A stretch of DNA of 64,000 bases, taken from positions 1,302,001 through 1,366,000 of the forward strand of contig NZ_CP031611.1 in NCBI RefSeq assembly GCF_001687475.2. Direction: 5' to 3'. Made by a program: the position numbers and the translations under genes. The notes beneath the pieces were generated by a model. It had not been told where the DNA came from. It did not search any database and worked only from the letters and a program-made list of their open reading frames with translations. This document shows positions 34,186-43,408 of this stretch, piece by piece (the stretch's first letter is position 1; each line of letters opens with the position of its first letter). This stretch comes from Campylobacter hepaticus. Lineage in GTDB: Bacteria > Campylobacterota > Campylobacteria > Campylobacterales > Campylobacteraceae.

Positions 34186-34201
34186 TGATAATGCTTGAAA
34201 A

Positions 34202-34290
34202 TGGTGCCCGAGGCCGGACTTGAACCGGCACGGAAGAAAAATTCCGAGGGATTTTAAGTCCCTTGTGTCTACCAATTCCACCACCCGGGC
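34202..34290 (-). tRNA. tRNA-Leu (UAA)
   Basis: 89 bases with encoded CCA. Long variable arm; acceptor GCCCGGG/CTCGGGC with one G-U pair. The anticodon loop CTTAAAA gives TAA (UAA), decoding UUA, the commonest leucine codon in this AT-rich genome. It is 16 bases from tRNA-Cys. Confidence 0.97.
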
Positions 34291-34299
34291 GGGTGATTA

Positions 34300-34374
34300 T
34301 GGAGCGGGAAACGAGATTCGAACTCGCGACCCCAACCTTGGCAAGGTTGTGCTCTACCCCTGAGCTATTCCCGC
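34300..34374 (-). tRNA. tRNA-Gly (GCC)
   Basis: 75 bases with encoded CCA. Acceptor GCGGGAA/TTCCCGC, anticodon loop TTGCCAA giving GCC, T-arm GTTCGAATC. It is the first tRNA of the minus-strand cluster; the spacing of 9-21 bases between members suggests one precursor transcript. Confidence 0.97.
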
Positions 34375-34401
34375 AAAATTTTTTGAAAGGATTAAGGTGA
34401 A

Positions 34402-34407
34402 ATTGTA
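34402..34407 (-). promoter_or_regulatory. -10 box of the tRNA cluster
   Basis: The minus strand reads TGCTACAAT, an extended -10 with TACAAT, 28 bases upstream of tRNA-Gly. It lies just after the terminator hairpin of the envelope-protein gene. Confidence 0.55.
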
Positions 34408-34409
34408 GC

Positions 34410-34436
34410 AAAATAAACTTAAAAGGAGTTTATTTT
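34410..34436 (-). terminator. Hairpin terminator after the SIMPL-like gene
   Basis: A 10-bp inverted repeat AAAATAAACT/AGTTTATTTT with a 7-base loop starts 9 bases after the stop of the gene at 34445-35191 on the minus strand, with TTTT in the right arm. It partly overlaps the -35 region of the tRNA promoter. Confidence 0.55.
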
Positions 34437-34444
34437 GTATCCAC

Positions 34445-35191
34445 TTATTTGCACACAAATAAAGCTTTTGCACTTAAAATTTGTTCTTTTTCATGGATAA
34501 TAGGAGATGAAAGTTCTATATTGTTTGATTTGGTATTTAATAAAGGTGTATTAATATAGTTATTTACTTGTAGATTTTTTAATGTGCAAGTTTTATTAAG
34601 ATCTAAAGAATAAGTTTTTTCATATGAATAAGCTGTGTGTAATAATTCTTTGTAAAGTTTTTCTTTATTTTTATTCAAAATATCTTTTGAAAATTTTGTT
34701 TTGATAGCAGGTGTTGAAACACCAATAAAAATGTTTTTTTCAAGAATAAAATCAATATCATTTAACATTTTGTTAAAATCTTGAATCTGATTTTCTTTAA
34801 ATTCACATATTAAATTCGCATGAAGTGTTTGACCTTTTAAGATTTTAGCACCTTCTTGATAAGAAAAGTTAGGATTTAAATCAAAACTACCGCCTTGACA
34901 AAAATTTTCTTTTTGAGTGCGTTTTATGATTTCATTAAAAGTATTTGCGATTTGAGCTTTTTCATCTTTACTCAATGTAATTTTAGAGCTTAAATTTTCA
35001 TTTGCCCAAAAATTAATATTAGCATATAAAAGATCAGGTTTTAAAGTATTGCTTACTTCTATATTTCTTGAAAAATATAAATTATGATTAGATTTTTCTT
35101 TATTTAAAAATTCTACATTAAAAATTACTCCTGCAACAAAAAGCAATAAACATAAAAATCCTATGCCTAAACCTTTTAAAAAAGCTAACAT
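34445..35191 (-). CDS. Membrane-anchored periplasmic protein, SIMPL/DUF541-like (Cj1621-like)
   Basis: A 248-residue protein with an uncleaved-looking N-terminal membrane helix (about 5-25) and a periplasmic domain. The mature part has long amphipathic helices flanked by strands (LLYANINFWANENLSSKITLS; TLHANLICEFKENQIQDF), resembling SIMPL (DUF541) proteins. Two cysteines (about 98 and 134) could form a disulfide. The family call is tentative and the function unknown. It corresponds to C. jejuni Cj1621. Confidence 0.6.
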   Translation of the reverse strand: MLAFLKGLGIGFLCLLLFVAGVIFNVEFLNKEKSNHNLYFSRNIEVSNTLKPDLLYANINFWANENLSSKITLSKDEKAQIANTFNEIIKRTQKENFCQGGSFDLNPNFSYQEGAKILKGQTLHANLICEFKENQIQDFNKMLNDIDFILEKNIFIGVSTPAIKTKFSKDILNKNKEKLYKELLHTAYSYEKTYSLDLNKTCTLKNLQVNNYINTPLLNTKSNNIELSSPIIHEKEQILSAKALFVCK

Positions 35192-35264
35192 TTATATCCT
35201 TATTTTATATTAATTATTTAATAATTTTAGCAGAAATTTTTCAATTTTTGTTATACTTTGATTT

Positions 35265-36284
35265 ATGCAAAAAGCAACAATTGAAAAATTACAAAATGAT
35301 TTACTTTTTTGGTATGAAAAAAATGGACGCAAAAGCTTACCTTGGAGGAATTTGCAAAGTCAAAATTGTGATGCAAGATTAAAACATATTAATAGAGCTT
35401 ATGGGGTTTATATTAGTGAAATTATGCTTCAGCAAACCCAAGTAAAATCAGTTTTAGAAAAATTTTATTTTCCTTTTTTAGAAAAATTTCCTAATTTAAA
35501 AAGTTTAGCTTATGCAAATGAGGATGAAATTTTAAAACTTTGGCAAGGTTTAGGGTATTATACTCGTGCTAGAAATTTAAAAAAAGCAGCTTTAAAATGT
35601 ATGGTTGAATTTAAGGGTAATTTGCCTAAAGAACTTAATAATTTAAAAAAGTTAAACGGGATAGGAGCTTATACAGCAGGGGCTATTGCTTGTTTTGCTT
35701 ATGATCAAAAAGTTTCTTTTGTAGATGCTAATATACGTCGTGTAATTTCAAGACTTTTTGCTTTAGAAAACCCAAGCATGAAAGAGCTTGAACAAAAAGC
35801 TCAAGAACTTTTAAATTTAAATGATGCTTTTAATCACAACCAAGCCTTGTTGGATATAGGTGCTTTAATATGTATAAGTAAAAATCCAAAATGTGGAGTA
35901 TGTCCTTTATGTGATTTTTGTCAAGGTAAGATTCATCCCAAGCTTTATCCTAGGGCCAAAAAAATATTTTACGGTGAACTTAATTTAGATCTTTTTTTAT
36001 TTGAACTAGATAATAATTTTGCTGTACAAAAAAGTAATAATAAGTTGTATAAAGGTATGTATAATTTTCCTTTTTTTAACGAAGGTGAGTTTAAAATTCA
36101 TAAAAATATGCGTTTTTTAACTCAATTTAGACACAGTTATACTAAATATAAATTAAGCATTAAAGTTTATCATCAAGTTTTAGAATTTAAAGATGAAAAA
36201 TATGAATTTAAAAGTTTAAAAGAAATTGAAAATTTACCACTTTCAACTTTATCTTTAAAGGCTTTAAAATTAATTAAGCTCTGA
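35265..36284 (+). CDS. mutY: A/G-specific adenine glycosylase
   Basis: Removes adenine mispaired with 8-oxoguanine. It has 339 residues. Catalytic Glu52 (YISEIMLQQTQ), helix-hairpin-helix LKKLNGIGAYTAGAI (127-141), catalytic Asp154 (FVDANIRR), and the [4Fe-4S] loop Cys203-X6-Cys210-X2-Cys213-X5-Cys219. The C-terminal part (about 235-339) is the shortened NUDIX-like 8-oxoG recognition domain. It converges on kgtP with a 15-base overlap. Confidence 0.95.
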   Translation: MQKATIEKLQNDLLFWYEKNGRKSLPWRNLQSQNCDARLKHINRAYGVYISEIMLQQTQVKSVLEKFYFPFLEKFPNLKSLAYANEDEILKLWQGLGYYTRARNLKKAALKCMVEFKGNLPKELNNLKKLNGIGAYTAGAIACFAYDQKVSFVDANIRRVISRLFALENPSMKELEQKAQELLNLNDAFNHNQALLDIGALICISKNPKCGVCPLCDFCQGKIHPKLYPRAKKIFYGELNLDLFLFELDNNFAVQKSNNKLYKGMYNFPFFNEGEFKIHKNMRFLTQFRHSYTKYKLSIKVYHQVLEFKDEKYEFKSLKEIENLPLSTLSLKALKLIKL

Positions 36285-37529
36285 TTTTTTAGGTAGAAAT
36301 AAACTTGCTATAAACATGAGTAAAATCACTACAGCTATATAAATAAAAAAACCTTTTTCTATTCCTGCGTTTTTAAATTGTAAGGCAACCCAAGGTGCAG
36401 ATCCTCCAAAGATGGCATTTGAAATTGCATAACTTAAACCTGTACCTAAAGCTCTTATATACTCAGGAAAAAGTTTGGCTTTAAAAATTCCAGCTACTGA
36501 GGTATAAAAACTTAGAATTGTAAATAAAAATACCAAAGAGATAAATACCGCTAAAGAATTATTTTGTGCGTTATTAGATATAAAATTAAAGATAGGATAA
36601 ATTCCTATAAAAGCTAAAATACAAAATATGATTAAAGAATTTTTATGTCCTATTTTATCATCTATATATCCAAAAAGTGGTTGTATGATCATAAGTATAA
36701 ATAAGGCACCTAAAAAAAGATTATTAACTAGTATTTGATCCATGCCTGAATTTTCTAGGAAAGTTTTAGCATAAGTAGTAATAGTGTAAAAGGTTAAAGA
36801 CCCTCCTGCAGTAATTCCAAGCACCATTAAAAAAGCTTTCCAAGAATTTTTAAATAATGCTTTTAGTGTTCCCCTATCATCGTGTTTGTGAATTTGTGTT
36901 GCGCTTTCATTCATAATTTTACGTATGAAAAGTGAACTAAGGGCTAAAATTCCTCCTATAATAAAAAGTATTCTCCAAGCATAATCTTTCATTTCATCAA
37001 CACTAAAAAAGAAAAGCATTATGCTAATACTAGCTACAGCTAAAAGTTGTCCACCTATAAGGGTTACATATTGAAAAGAAGAATAAAAACCACGTTTGCC
37101 TTCTGTGGCAAGTTCACAAAGATAAGTTGCTGCTATGCCATATTCTCCACCCACACTAAGTCCTTGTATTAATCTTGCAATTAAAAGCAAGATGATAGCA
37201 AAATCTCCCATAATATCTTTACTAGGTAAAATTGCTATCATAAAAGATCCTAGTGCCATTAAAATTATAGAAATAAGCATAGATTTTTTACGACCCATCT
37301 TATCAGCTAAAGATCCAAAAAGCCAAGATCCTATAGGACGCATGAAAAATCCTGCAGCAAAAACTCCAAAAGCATTGATTTGCTGTATGATAATATTATC
37401 TGAAGTGGAAAAAGCATGAGCAAAATAAGTTGCGCTAAAAGCATAAATGTAAAAATCAAACCATTCTACTAGATTTCCACTACTTGCACCTATAATAGAG
37501 CGAATTTTTTTAGCTTTAAGTTTTTGCAT
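36270..37529 (-). CDS. kgtP: MFS dicarboxylate transporter, KgtP (alpha-ketoglutarate permease)
   Basis: A 419-residue, 12-helix major-facilitator transporter of the metabolite:proton symporter branch. Its loop 2-3 signature is GSLADKMGRKKSM (about 72-84), preceded by MRPIGSWLFG. Its position matches C. jejuni kgtP (Cj1619). Import of 2-oxoglutarate would feed the TCA cycle directly; specificity is taken from the orthologue. A paralogue of the same branch lies at 62106-63413. Confidence 0.85.
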   Translation of the reverse strand: MQKLKAKKIRSIIGASSGNLVEWFDFYIYAFSATYFAHAFSTSDNIIIQQINAFGVFAAGFFMRPIGSWLFGSLADKMGRKKSMLISIILMALGSFMIAILPSKDIMGDFAIILLLIARLIQGLSVGGEYGIAATYLCELATEGKRGFYSSFQYVTLIGGQLLAVASISIMLFFFSVDEMKDYAWRILFIIGGILALSSLFIRKIMNESATQIHKHDDRGTLKALFKNSWKAFLMVLGITAGGSLTFYTITTYAKTFLENSGMDQILVNNLFLGALFILMIIQPLFGYIDDKIGHKNSLIIFCILAFIGIYPIFNFISNNAQNNSLAVFISLVFLFTILSFYTSVAGIFKAKLFPEYIRALGTGLSYAISNAIFGGSAPWVALQFKNAGIEKGFFIYIAVVILLMFIASLFLPKKSELN

Positions 37530-37698
37530 GAAAATCCTTATTTTTAAGGTTTTAACTTTACTAAAGTATAATCTAGCTTTTATTTATAAAGTTTTAAAAT
37601 TATGTAAGATCATAAAAAAATAAATAAAATTGGTATTAAATGTTACTTATTTTAATTTATTTTCTAAAAATATCTTAAAGGCATTTTTAGGTGTATTA

Positions 37699-38556
37699 AT
37701 GAAATTTAAAAAAATATATATAGAATTAAGTGATATTTGTGGTTTAAAATGTGATTTTTGTCCTTCAAAAAAAGCTTCGCGTGGAATAATGAGTGTGGAT
37801 AATTTTTCTAAACTTGCTAAGCAAATTTATGATAAAAGTGAAATTTTTACCTTTCATCTTTTGGGCGATCCTTTGCTTTTGGATAATTTAGAAAACTATT
37901 TGCAAATTGCTAAAAATTATGAAATGAAACTAGAAATCACTACAAGTGGTTTTTATTTTAGTTCTAAAAATTCTAAATTATTATTAGAATATGATAATAT
38001 TCGTCAAATTAATATTTCTTTAATGGCTTTTTTAAGTCAAAAAAAACTTACTTTAAAGGAATATTTAAAACCTATTTTAGCATTTTGTAAAGAGCATTTA
38101 GAGAATAAAAAATTAAGTTTTATCAATCTTAGGCTTTGGAATTTAGATGCTTATTTTAAAGCTCCTAAAGAAAATGATGAAATTTATAAATTTTTAGCTC
38201 AAGAATTTGGGGTTGAAATTTTTACACATTTAGCTAAAAATCGTCTTCAAAGGCATATTTTGCTTCATCAAGATAAACTTTTTAAATGGCCCAATCTTAA
38301 AGAAAAAGCTTTTTATAAAAAAGGTAAATGTCATGCTTTAAAAGAGCAAATTGGAATTTTAAGCAATGGAAATTTAGTACCTTGTTGTTTGGATACTCAA
38401 GGTGATATTTATTTGGGGAATGTTTTTAAGGATGATTTTATTAAGCTTCTTAAATCACCTCATGTAGAGGCGATGAAAAAAGCTTTTAAAAAAAATGAAC
38501 GCATAGAAAAACTTTGTCAAACTTGTGAATTTTTTAAAACAAGATTGAATGGTTAA
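37699..38556 (+). CDS. Radical SAM protein with SPASM-type C-terminus (Cj1618c-like)
   Basis: A 285-residue Fe-S enzyme using S-adenosylmethionine. The radical SAM motif is CGLKCDFC (CX3CX2C) at about residues 14-21. A C-terminal cysteine-rich SPASM-like segment (CHALKEQ, LVPCCLDTQGDIYLGN, LCQTCEFF) should bind an auxiliary cluster. Substrate unknown; no peptide precursor gene was seen nearby. I place the start at ATG 37699 with AGGTG upstream, because the open frame back to TTG 37630 lacks a site. It overlaps convergent chuD by 4 bases. Confidence 0.85.
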   Translation: MKFKKIYIELSDICGLKCDFCPSKKASRGIMSVDNFSKLAKQIYDKSEIFTFHLLGDPLLLDNLENYLQIAKNYEMKLEITTSGFYFSSKNSKLLLEYDNIRQINISLMAFLSQKKLTLKEYLKPILAFCKEHLENKKLSFINLRLWNLDAYFKAPKENDEIYKFLAQEFGVEIFTHLAKNRLQRHILLHQDKLFKWPNLKEKAFYKKGKCHALKEQIGILSNGNLVPCCLDTQGDIYLGNVFKDDFIKLLKSPHVEAMKKAFKKNERIEKLCQTCEFFKTRLNG

Positions 38557-39359
38557 AAATTTTTGTTTTTTATTGTCATTTTAAACTCTTGAATTCTATC
38601 TATTATTTTTGGACTTAAACGTAAAAGTATAGTTGTATTTTTATTATAATAAATTTGTCCCATTTTGGCTGCTTTTGTTTGATTTAACAAAGTATGCATG
38701 CTTAAAAGCTTATCGTTTGCATTCATACCTAAAATCAGTAAATCAGGATTTTGTTCTAAGATATATTCTGCTGATATAATAGGGCGAGCTATATCACTTT
38801 TAGGGCTTAAATTATTTATTCCTATTGTTCTTAATATATCAGCGATTAAAGAATTATCATTAAAAGCCATGAGTGGATGATTAGAATATAAATAAATAGC
38901 ACTTTTGTTTAAAGGGTTTTGTCGTAATTTTTCCAATCCTTCTTCAAAATCTTTTAAAAGTTGTTCGCCTTCTTTTTGCTTATTTGTGATTTTTGCAAGA
39001 GTTTGTATATTGGTTTTTATTTCATTGAGATTTTGAGCCTTTAAATAAATACTTTTGATGCCAAAATTTTTAAGTCCTTCTTCTAAATTTAAAGAATAAG
39101 AACTAAGAATAACTAAAGTGGGTTTTAAAGAGATGATTTTTTCAAGAGAAGGATTTGAAAAAGTTCCAACACTTGTAAGCTTTGAGCTTTTATCTTGAGG
39201 ATAGATGTTTGCATGTTGCAAGTTTGCTATACCAACAATTTGATCATTTGCATGTAACATAAAAAGGGTTTCTATACTTGCAGGATCAAGAACTACAAGG
39301 CGTTCTTTAGCCTGTAATAGGGTTAAAAATAAACCTATTATAATTAAAATTTTTTTCAT
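38553..39359 (-). CDS. chuD: Heme ABC transporter, periplasmic binding protein
   Basis: A 268-residue exported substrate-binding protein of the TroA/BtuF-like fold, delivering heme to ChuBC. Signal peptide 1-17. The two lobes are joined by a long helix (about 120-150, NEIKTNIQTLAKITNKQ). VVLDPASIETLFML near the N-terminus is typical of the family. Last gene of chuABCD, 2 bases after chuC. Confidence 0.9.
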   Translation of the reverse strand: MKKILIIIGLFLTLLQAKERLVVLDPASIETLFMLHANDQIVGIANLQHANIYPQDKSSKLTSVGTFSNPSLEKIISLKPTLVILSSYSLNLEEGLKNFGIKSIYLKAQNLNEIKTNIQTLAKITNKQKEGEQLLKDFEEGLEKLRQNPLNKSAIYLYSNHPLMAFNDNSLIADILRTIGINNLSPKSDIARPIISAEYILEQNPDLLILGMNANDKLLSMHTLLNQTKAAKMGQIYYNKNTTILLRLSPKIIDRIQEFKMTIKNKNF

Positions 39360-39361
39360 TT

Positions 39362-40132
39362 TTACTCCTTTAAAATTAAGATATAAGGTTTAGAATTTTT
39401 ATAGATAATTTCACAATTTAAATTATAAATTTCTTTTAAAATTTCTTTAGTAAAGAGTTCTTTACTTGTTCCAAAATATTGAATTTTTCCTTCTTTTAGA
39501 AAAATTATTTTATCGCAAAATATAGAAGCTAAATTTAAATCATGTAAAATAGCAATGACGGTTATGTTTTTTTCTTTGATTAATTTTTCACAAAGGCTTA
39601 AAAGTTCTATAGCATAGTTTAAATCAAGTGCTGAAGTGGCTTCATCTAAAAAGAGAATTTTTGGTTTTTTTAATAAGGCTCTTGCTAAAAGTACTCTTTG
39701 GAATTCTCCTCCACTTAAAGAAAGTACATTTCTTTCTAAGAAATTTTCAAGTTTGAAGTGTTTTGAAAATTCTGTAATTTCTAAAATATCTTCTTGAGTA
39801 TAAGAGCTAAAAGTATGTTTTAAATGAATATATTTTCCCATTAAAAGTATATCTATTACTTTTAATGGTGTATTTAATCCTGAATTTTGAGGGACAAAAC
39901 CACAAATTTTAGAAAATTCTTTAAGGGAAAATTGCTGTATGTTGGTATTAAAAAAACTTATTTCTCCTGAATCAGGTTTTAAGTTTTTAAGCATGAGTTT
40001 TAAAAGTGTACTTTTTCCTGATCCATTAGGACCTAAAATACCAATAAAAGATTGACTTTTAAGTTCTAAATTAATGTTTTTAAGTAAGTTTTTTTTATAA
40101 TAGGAAAAATTTAAATTGTCTATTTTTAGCAT
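39362..40132 (-). CDS. chuC: Heme ABC transporter, ATPase
   Basis: A 256-residue ATPase. Walker A GPNGSGKS (34-41), signature LSGGEFQR (139-146), Walker B ILFLDEATS (159-167), His switch in AILHDLN. FepC/BtuD-type. It shares one base with chuB. It energises heme import across the inner membrane. Confidence 0.93.
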   Translation of the reverse strand: MLKIDNLNFSYYKKNLLKNINLELKSQSFIGILGPNGSGKSTLLKLMLKNLKPDSGEISFFNTNIQQFSLKEFSKICGFVPQNSGLNTPLKVIDILLMGKYIHLKHTFSSYTQEDILEITEFSKHFKLENFLERNVLSLSGGEFQRVLLARALLKKPKILFLDEATSALDLNYAIELLSLCEKLIKEKNITVIAILHDLNLASIFCDKIIFLKEGKIQYFGTSKELFTKEILKEIYNLNCEIIYKNSKPYILILKE

Positions 40133-41118
40133 TATAAAAATCTCCTAGCCCTTAAAGCTAAATATAAAAATATAGGGGCTCCAAAAAATGCAGTTAAAAC
40201 TCCTATAGGAATTTGTACAGGAGCTATAAGAGTTCTTGCTAAGGTATCACAAATTAATAAAAAAAGTCCTCCAAGTATAGTGCAAAATGGTATTACTAAA
40301 GCATTGTCATAATTTTTTAATACAAGTCTTATAATATGAGGTATAATCAGCCCAACAAAGGCTATAAGTCCTGTAAAAGCAACTGCAAATGATACAGCCA
40401 AAGATGAGACAATAAGTAAATTGATTTTTAATTTTTGAGCATTAACTCCTAAATTTTTAGCTTCATCATCCCCGCTTAAAAGTATGTTTAATTCATTTTT
40501 GTGAGCATAAAAATAAAGCAAGCAAAATAGTAGTGGTAAAATCAGTATTTTTACATGAAACCAAGAGGCTACTCCTATATTTCCCATAAGCCAAGCTACT
40601 ATTTTAAAAGAATCTTCTCCTATAAGATAGGTAAAAAAAGAAGTAAAAGCACCTAAAAAAGATGAAGTGGCTATGCCTATGATAAGTAAACTAGCTATAG
40701 AAGCTTTAGAAGAAATTTTAAATACCATTAATGCAAAAAGGGCAGAACAAATAAAGCCTATAATTCCATAATAATAATCAGCTAATTTTAATAAATATGC
40801 TAATACTGCGCCAAAGGTTGCTGCAGAAGCTATGCCTATGATATAAGGGTCTGCTATAGGATTTGAAAATACATTTTGAGTAATAGCCCCACTACTAGCT
40901 AAGAGCATTCCAATTAAAATAGCCATTATGATGCGAGGTAAGCGTCCATGGATTATGATTTGGCGTAAAATTTCATCTTCTCCAAAAATATAAGAAAAAA
41001 GTTGTTTAGGATTTAAATTTTCATCTCCTAAGCAAAGTGCAGTAAAACAGCTAATAATATAGGCTAGAAAAAGTCCTAAAATGATTAAATTTTTAGAATG
41101 TATATTTAAATTCAACAT
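40132..41118 (-). CDS. chuB: Heme ABC transporter, permease
   Basis: A 328-residue FecCD/BtuC-type permease with about 9-10 membrane helices. Family stretches LPRIIMAILIGMLLASSGAITQNVFSNP-like and GLIAFVGLIIPHI are present. I choose ATG 41118, where the hydrophobic protein begins (MLNLNIHSK), giving a 26-base overlap with chuA; ATG 41133 is an alternative, and upstream in-frame codons to 41190 would only lengthen the overlap. Confidence 0.88.
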   Translation of the reverse strand: MLNLNIHSKNLIILGLFLAYIISCFTALCLGDENLNPKQLFSYIFGEDEILRQIIIHGRLPRIIMAILIGMLLASSGAITQNVFSNPIADPYIIGIASAATFGAVLAYLLKLADYYYGIIGFICSALFALMVFKISSKASIASLLIIGIATSSFLGAFTSFFTYLIGEDSFKIVAWLMGNIGVASWFHVKILILPLLFCLLYFYAHKNELNILLSGDDEAKNLGVNAQKLKINLLIVSSLAVSFAVAFTGLIAFVGLIIPHIIRLVLKNYDNALVIPFCTILGGLFLLICDTLARTLIAPVQIPIGVLTAFFGAPIFLYLALRARRFL

Positions 41119-43213
41119 AGTAATTTCTGCCATTTCCAGGTAAATATTGATCATTAATGCTATCTTGATAGGTATAATATTTTTTATCAAAAAGATTTCT
41201 AATGCCTGCTAAAAATTGTAAATTTTTATAATTATAATTGATGCCTATATCTGTTAAAAAATAATCTTTTATCCAAGAATTTTTAGACATTTTTCCTGTT
41301 TTTTCATCTATAATTCCTCCATCTTTTGCTCTAGAAAAATAAGTTAAATCTATAAAGCTTGATAAATTTTTACTCCAGCTGTATTCAATTCCAGCACTAG
41401 CTTTTATTTTAGAAACATAAGGAATTTTAAGATTTTTATTAACACCTTTAGAAATTGTAGCGTCAAGATAAGTTAAACTTTCTTTAAAGATTAATATATC
41501 ATCTAAAAAATTTTGATTAAGGTTTAATTCTATTCCTAAACGGCGTGTTTGATCTATATTATAATATTTCCAAAATGCTCCATTTGTAGCATGTGGATTT
41601 CCAAGATAAGCAATTTCATCTTTACTTAAAGTGTAAAATAAAGTTAAATTAAAACCATAAAAATCCCACCAAAAATCTTCTATACCTAATTCAAAGGTAT
41701 CAAAGATTTCAGAATCTAAATTAGCAGTATAGTATTTTTGAGTTTTTTGATCTTTATTGATAAATTGTGCAGGAGTAGGTGAAATAAAACCTCTTTCATA
41801 TTTGATATAAAATTTTCCTGTATTTGAGTATTGAAAATTAGGAGTGAGTTCAAAAGCGAAATTATGGCTTATATCCTCTGTATTAAAAAATTCATTATTA
41901 TTTTTATATTTTTTCAATAGGGTCATATTGCTTGTATAGTTTTTATTTGTATTATAAAGACTATATTCATATCTTATTCCAGTTAAAAGGTTTAAAATAT
42001 CATTTAATGCATGAGAATCAAGTGCAAAAACAGAATGACTTAGTTTATTCATATCCATGAGTGTTGTCATAGTATGATTCATTGTAAATGAGACTTGATT
42101 GATATCATAGTGGATAATATTTTTTCTTTTTGCATCATGATTTGCAAATTCGTAGCCAAAAATAAAATAAGAATTATCAGTATAATGGAGTTTATTTTTT
42201 AAATTAATACCTGTGAGTGTATCTTCAAAACCACTTCCGTTTTGATATATAGGAACATTTAAACTTTTATAATTTATTGTAGATATATCTTTAAGATATT
42301 TTATTTTTTGGTTTTGCCAAAAAGTTTCTAAATCAAATTCCCATATGTCATTAAAATAATAATGATAATTTAAAGCAATTTCAGGCTTATAAGTTTGTGA
42401 GATATTATCACTATCGCCTTTTTGAGTTGGATTTTTTTGTATTTGTGCTTTTGTTAAGTATCCGCTACTAGTATCTTTACTTTTAAAATAATTATAAATT
42501 AAGCTTATAGTAGCATCATTAGTAGTATTTATATAAGTTTTTGTGTTGATAAAATAACCTTTTTGACTATAACCTTCTTGATATCCTTTATGATAAAATC
42601 CTTGTATATTAAAATTTAGTGCTAGATTTTCATTGATTTTTTTAGTCCCATCAAAACCTAAATCACCACTAATTTTATCATCATCATAATTATTGTTTTT
42701 AAAATTAATGGCAAAAGAGTCTGCTTTTTGTTTTTTTGTAATGATATGAATTACCCCGCCTCTTGTACCATTTCCATATAAAACAGAACCACCTCCAGGT
42801 ATAATTTCTATGCGTTCTATATTATTTAAATTGATACTTTGTAAAGGTGTTATACCATGAGAATTATCGAGTAAATTAATACTACGTCCATCAACCATAA
42901 CTTTTACGGCTATATTAGCTTTATTTCCTTGCCCACGCATATCTATATTGCGACCTAATCCAAAATTGACAAAACTAATATTTGCAATTCTTTCTAAAGC
43001 TTGCTCTAAGGTATTAAATCCTTTTTTTTGTAAATCTTTACCATCAATGATAATGGTATTGCGTAAATTCTTATCTGCATCTTGTTCAAAGCCTGTTGCA
43101 CTTACAACAACTTTTTGTAAATTAATACTTTCATTTAATTCTTGAGAATTTACATATGTTGTGCTTAAAAATATCAACAAAGACAATTTTAAAACCTTTG
43201 TATTTTGTTGCAA
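41093..43213 (-). CDS. chuA: TonB-dependent heme receptor
   Basis: A 706-residue outer-membrane receptor. Signal peptide 1-24, TonB box region near LQKVVVSATGF (about 28-38), plug domain (about 40-160, with IERIEIIPGGGSVLYGNG and GGVIHIITKK), then a 22-strand barrel ending in terminal Phe (VEFKYTF). The start codon is TTG at 43213, supported by AAGGAG 5 bases upstream. A Fur box lies 25-45 bases further upstream. It takes up heme for ChuBCD; energy comes from TonB-ExbBD. Confidence 0.93.
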   Translation of the reverse strand: MQQNTKVLKLSLLIFLSTTYVNSQELNESINLQKVVVSATGFEQDADKNLRNTIIIDGKDLQKKGFNTLEQALERIANISFVNFGLGRNIDMRGQGNKANIAVKVMVDGRSINLLDNSHGITPLQSINLNNIERIEIIPGGGSVLYGNGTRGGVIHIITKKQKADSFAINFKNNNYDDDKISGDLGFDGTKKINENLALNFNIQGFYHKGYQEGYSQKGYFINTKTYINTTNDATISLIYNYFKSKDTSSGYLTKAQIQKNPTQKGDSDNISQTYKPEIALNYHYYFNDIWEFDLETFWQNQKIKYLKDISTINYKSLNVPIYQNGSGFEDTLTGINLKNKLHYTDNSYFIFGYEFANHDAKRKNIIHYDINQVSFTMNHTMTTLMDMNKLSHSVFALDSHALNDILNLLTGIRYEYSLYNTNKNYTSNMTLLKKYKNNNEFFNTEDISHNFAFELTPNFQYSNTGKFYIKYERGFISPTPAQFINKDQKTQKYYTANLDSEIFDTFELGIEDFWWDFYGFNLTLFYTLSKDEIAYLGNPHATNGAFWKYYNIDQTRRLGIELNLNQNFLDDILIFKESLTYLDATISKGVNKNLKIPYVSKIKASAGIEYSWSKNLSSFIDLTYFSRAKDGGIIDEKTGKMSKNSWIKDYFLTDIGINYNYKNLQFLAGIRNLFDKKYYTYQDSINDQYLPGNGRNYYVEFKYTF

Positions 43214-43237
43214 AATAACTCCTTAAATAAAATGAAT

Positions 43238-43257
43238 ATGATAATTTATATCATTAT
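43238..43257 (-). promoter_or_regulatory. Fur box and promoter of chuA
   Basis: The palindrome ATGATAATTTATATCATTAT holds two GATAAT/ATATC-type half-sites. On the minus strand a TATAAT (43253-43258) overlaps its edge, so a bound repressor would cover the chuA -10 and start site. It stands 25 bases before the chuA TTG. The pattern fits iron-dependent repression as known for C. jejuni chuA. Confidence 0.6.
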
Positions 43258-43348
43258 AATTTAAATTGAAATTTATCCTTTATTCACTTAATTTAGTATA
43301 AATTTTTGTTAAAATAATAATTTATTTATTATTTAAGTCCTTTTTAAT

Positions 43349-43364
43349 TTGATAATTGATACCA
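43349..43364 (+). promoter_or_regulatory. Possible Fur box upstream of chuZ
   Basis: TTGATAATTGATACCA carries one good GATAAT half and one degraded half, 45 bases before the chuZ start. It is separate from the chuA-side palindrome about 100 bases away, allowing the two divergent promoters to be controlled separately. Confidence 0.4.
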
Positions 43365-43408
43365 TTTTTATATTGGAATTTTATTTTAAAACTAAGAAAG
43401 GCTAAATA

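Noticed and set aside
33992-34411. Two overlapping open frames (one on each strand) of 68 and 89 codons
   Set aside because: Both lie across the tRNA-Ser, -Cys, -Leu and -Gly genes, which explain the sequence fully; frames open across tRNA genes are a common artefact.
37537-37550. Small hairpin CCTTA-AAAA-TAAGG covering the kgtP ribosome-binding site as a riboregulator
   Set aside because: Only a 5-bp stem in AT-rich sequence; too weak at 37-42 degrees to be claimed as regulatory without further support.
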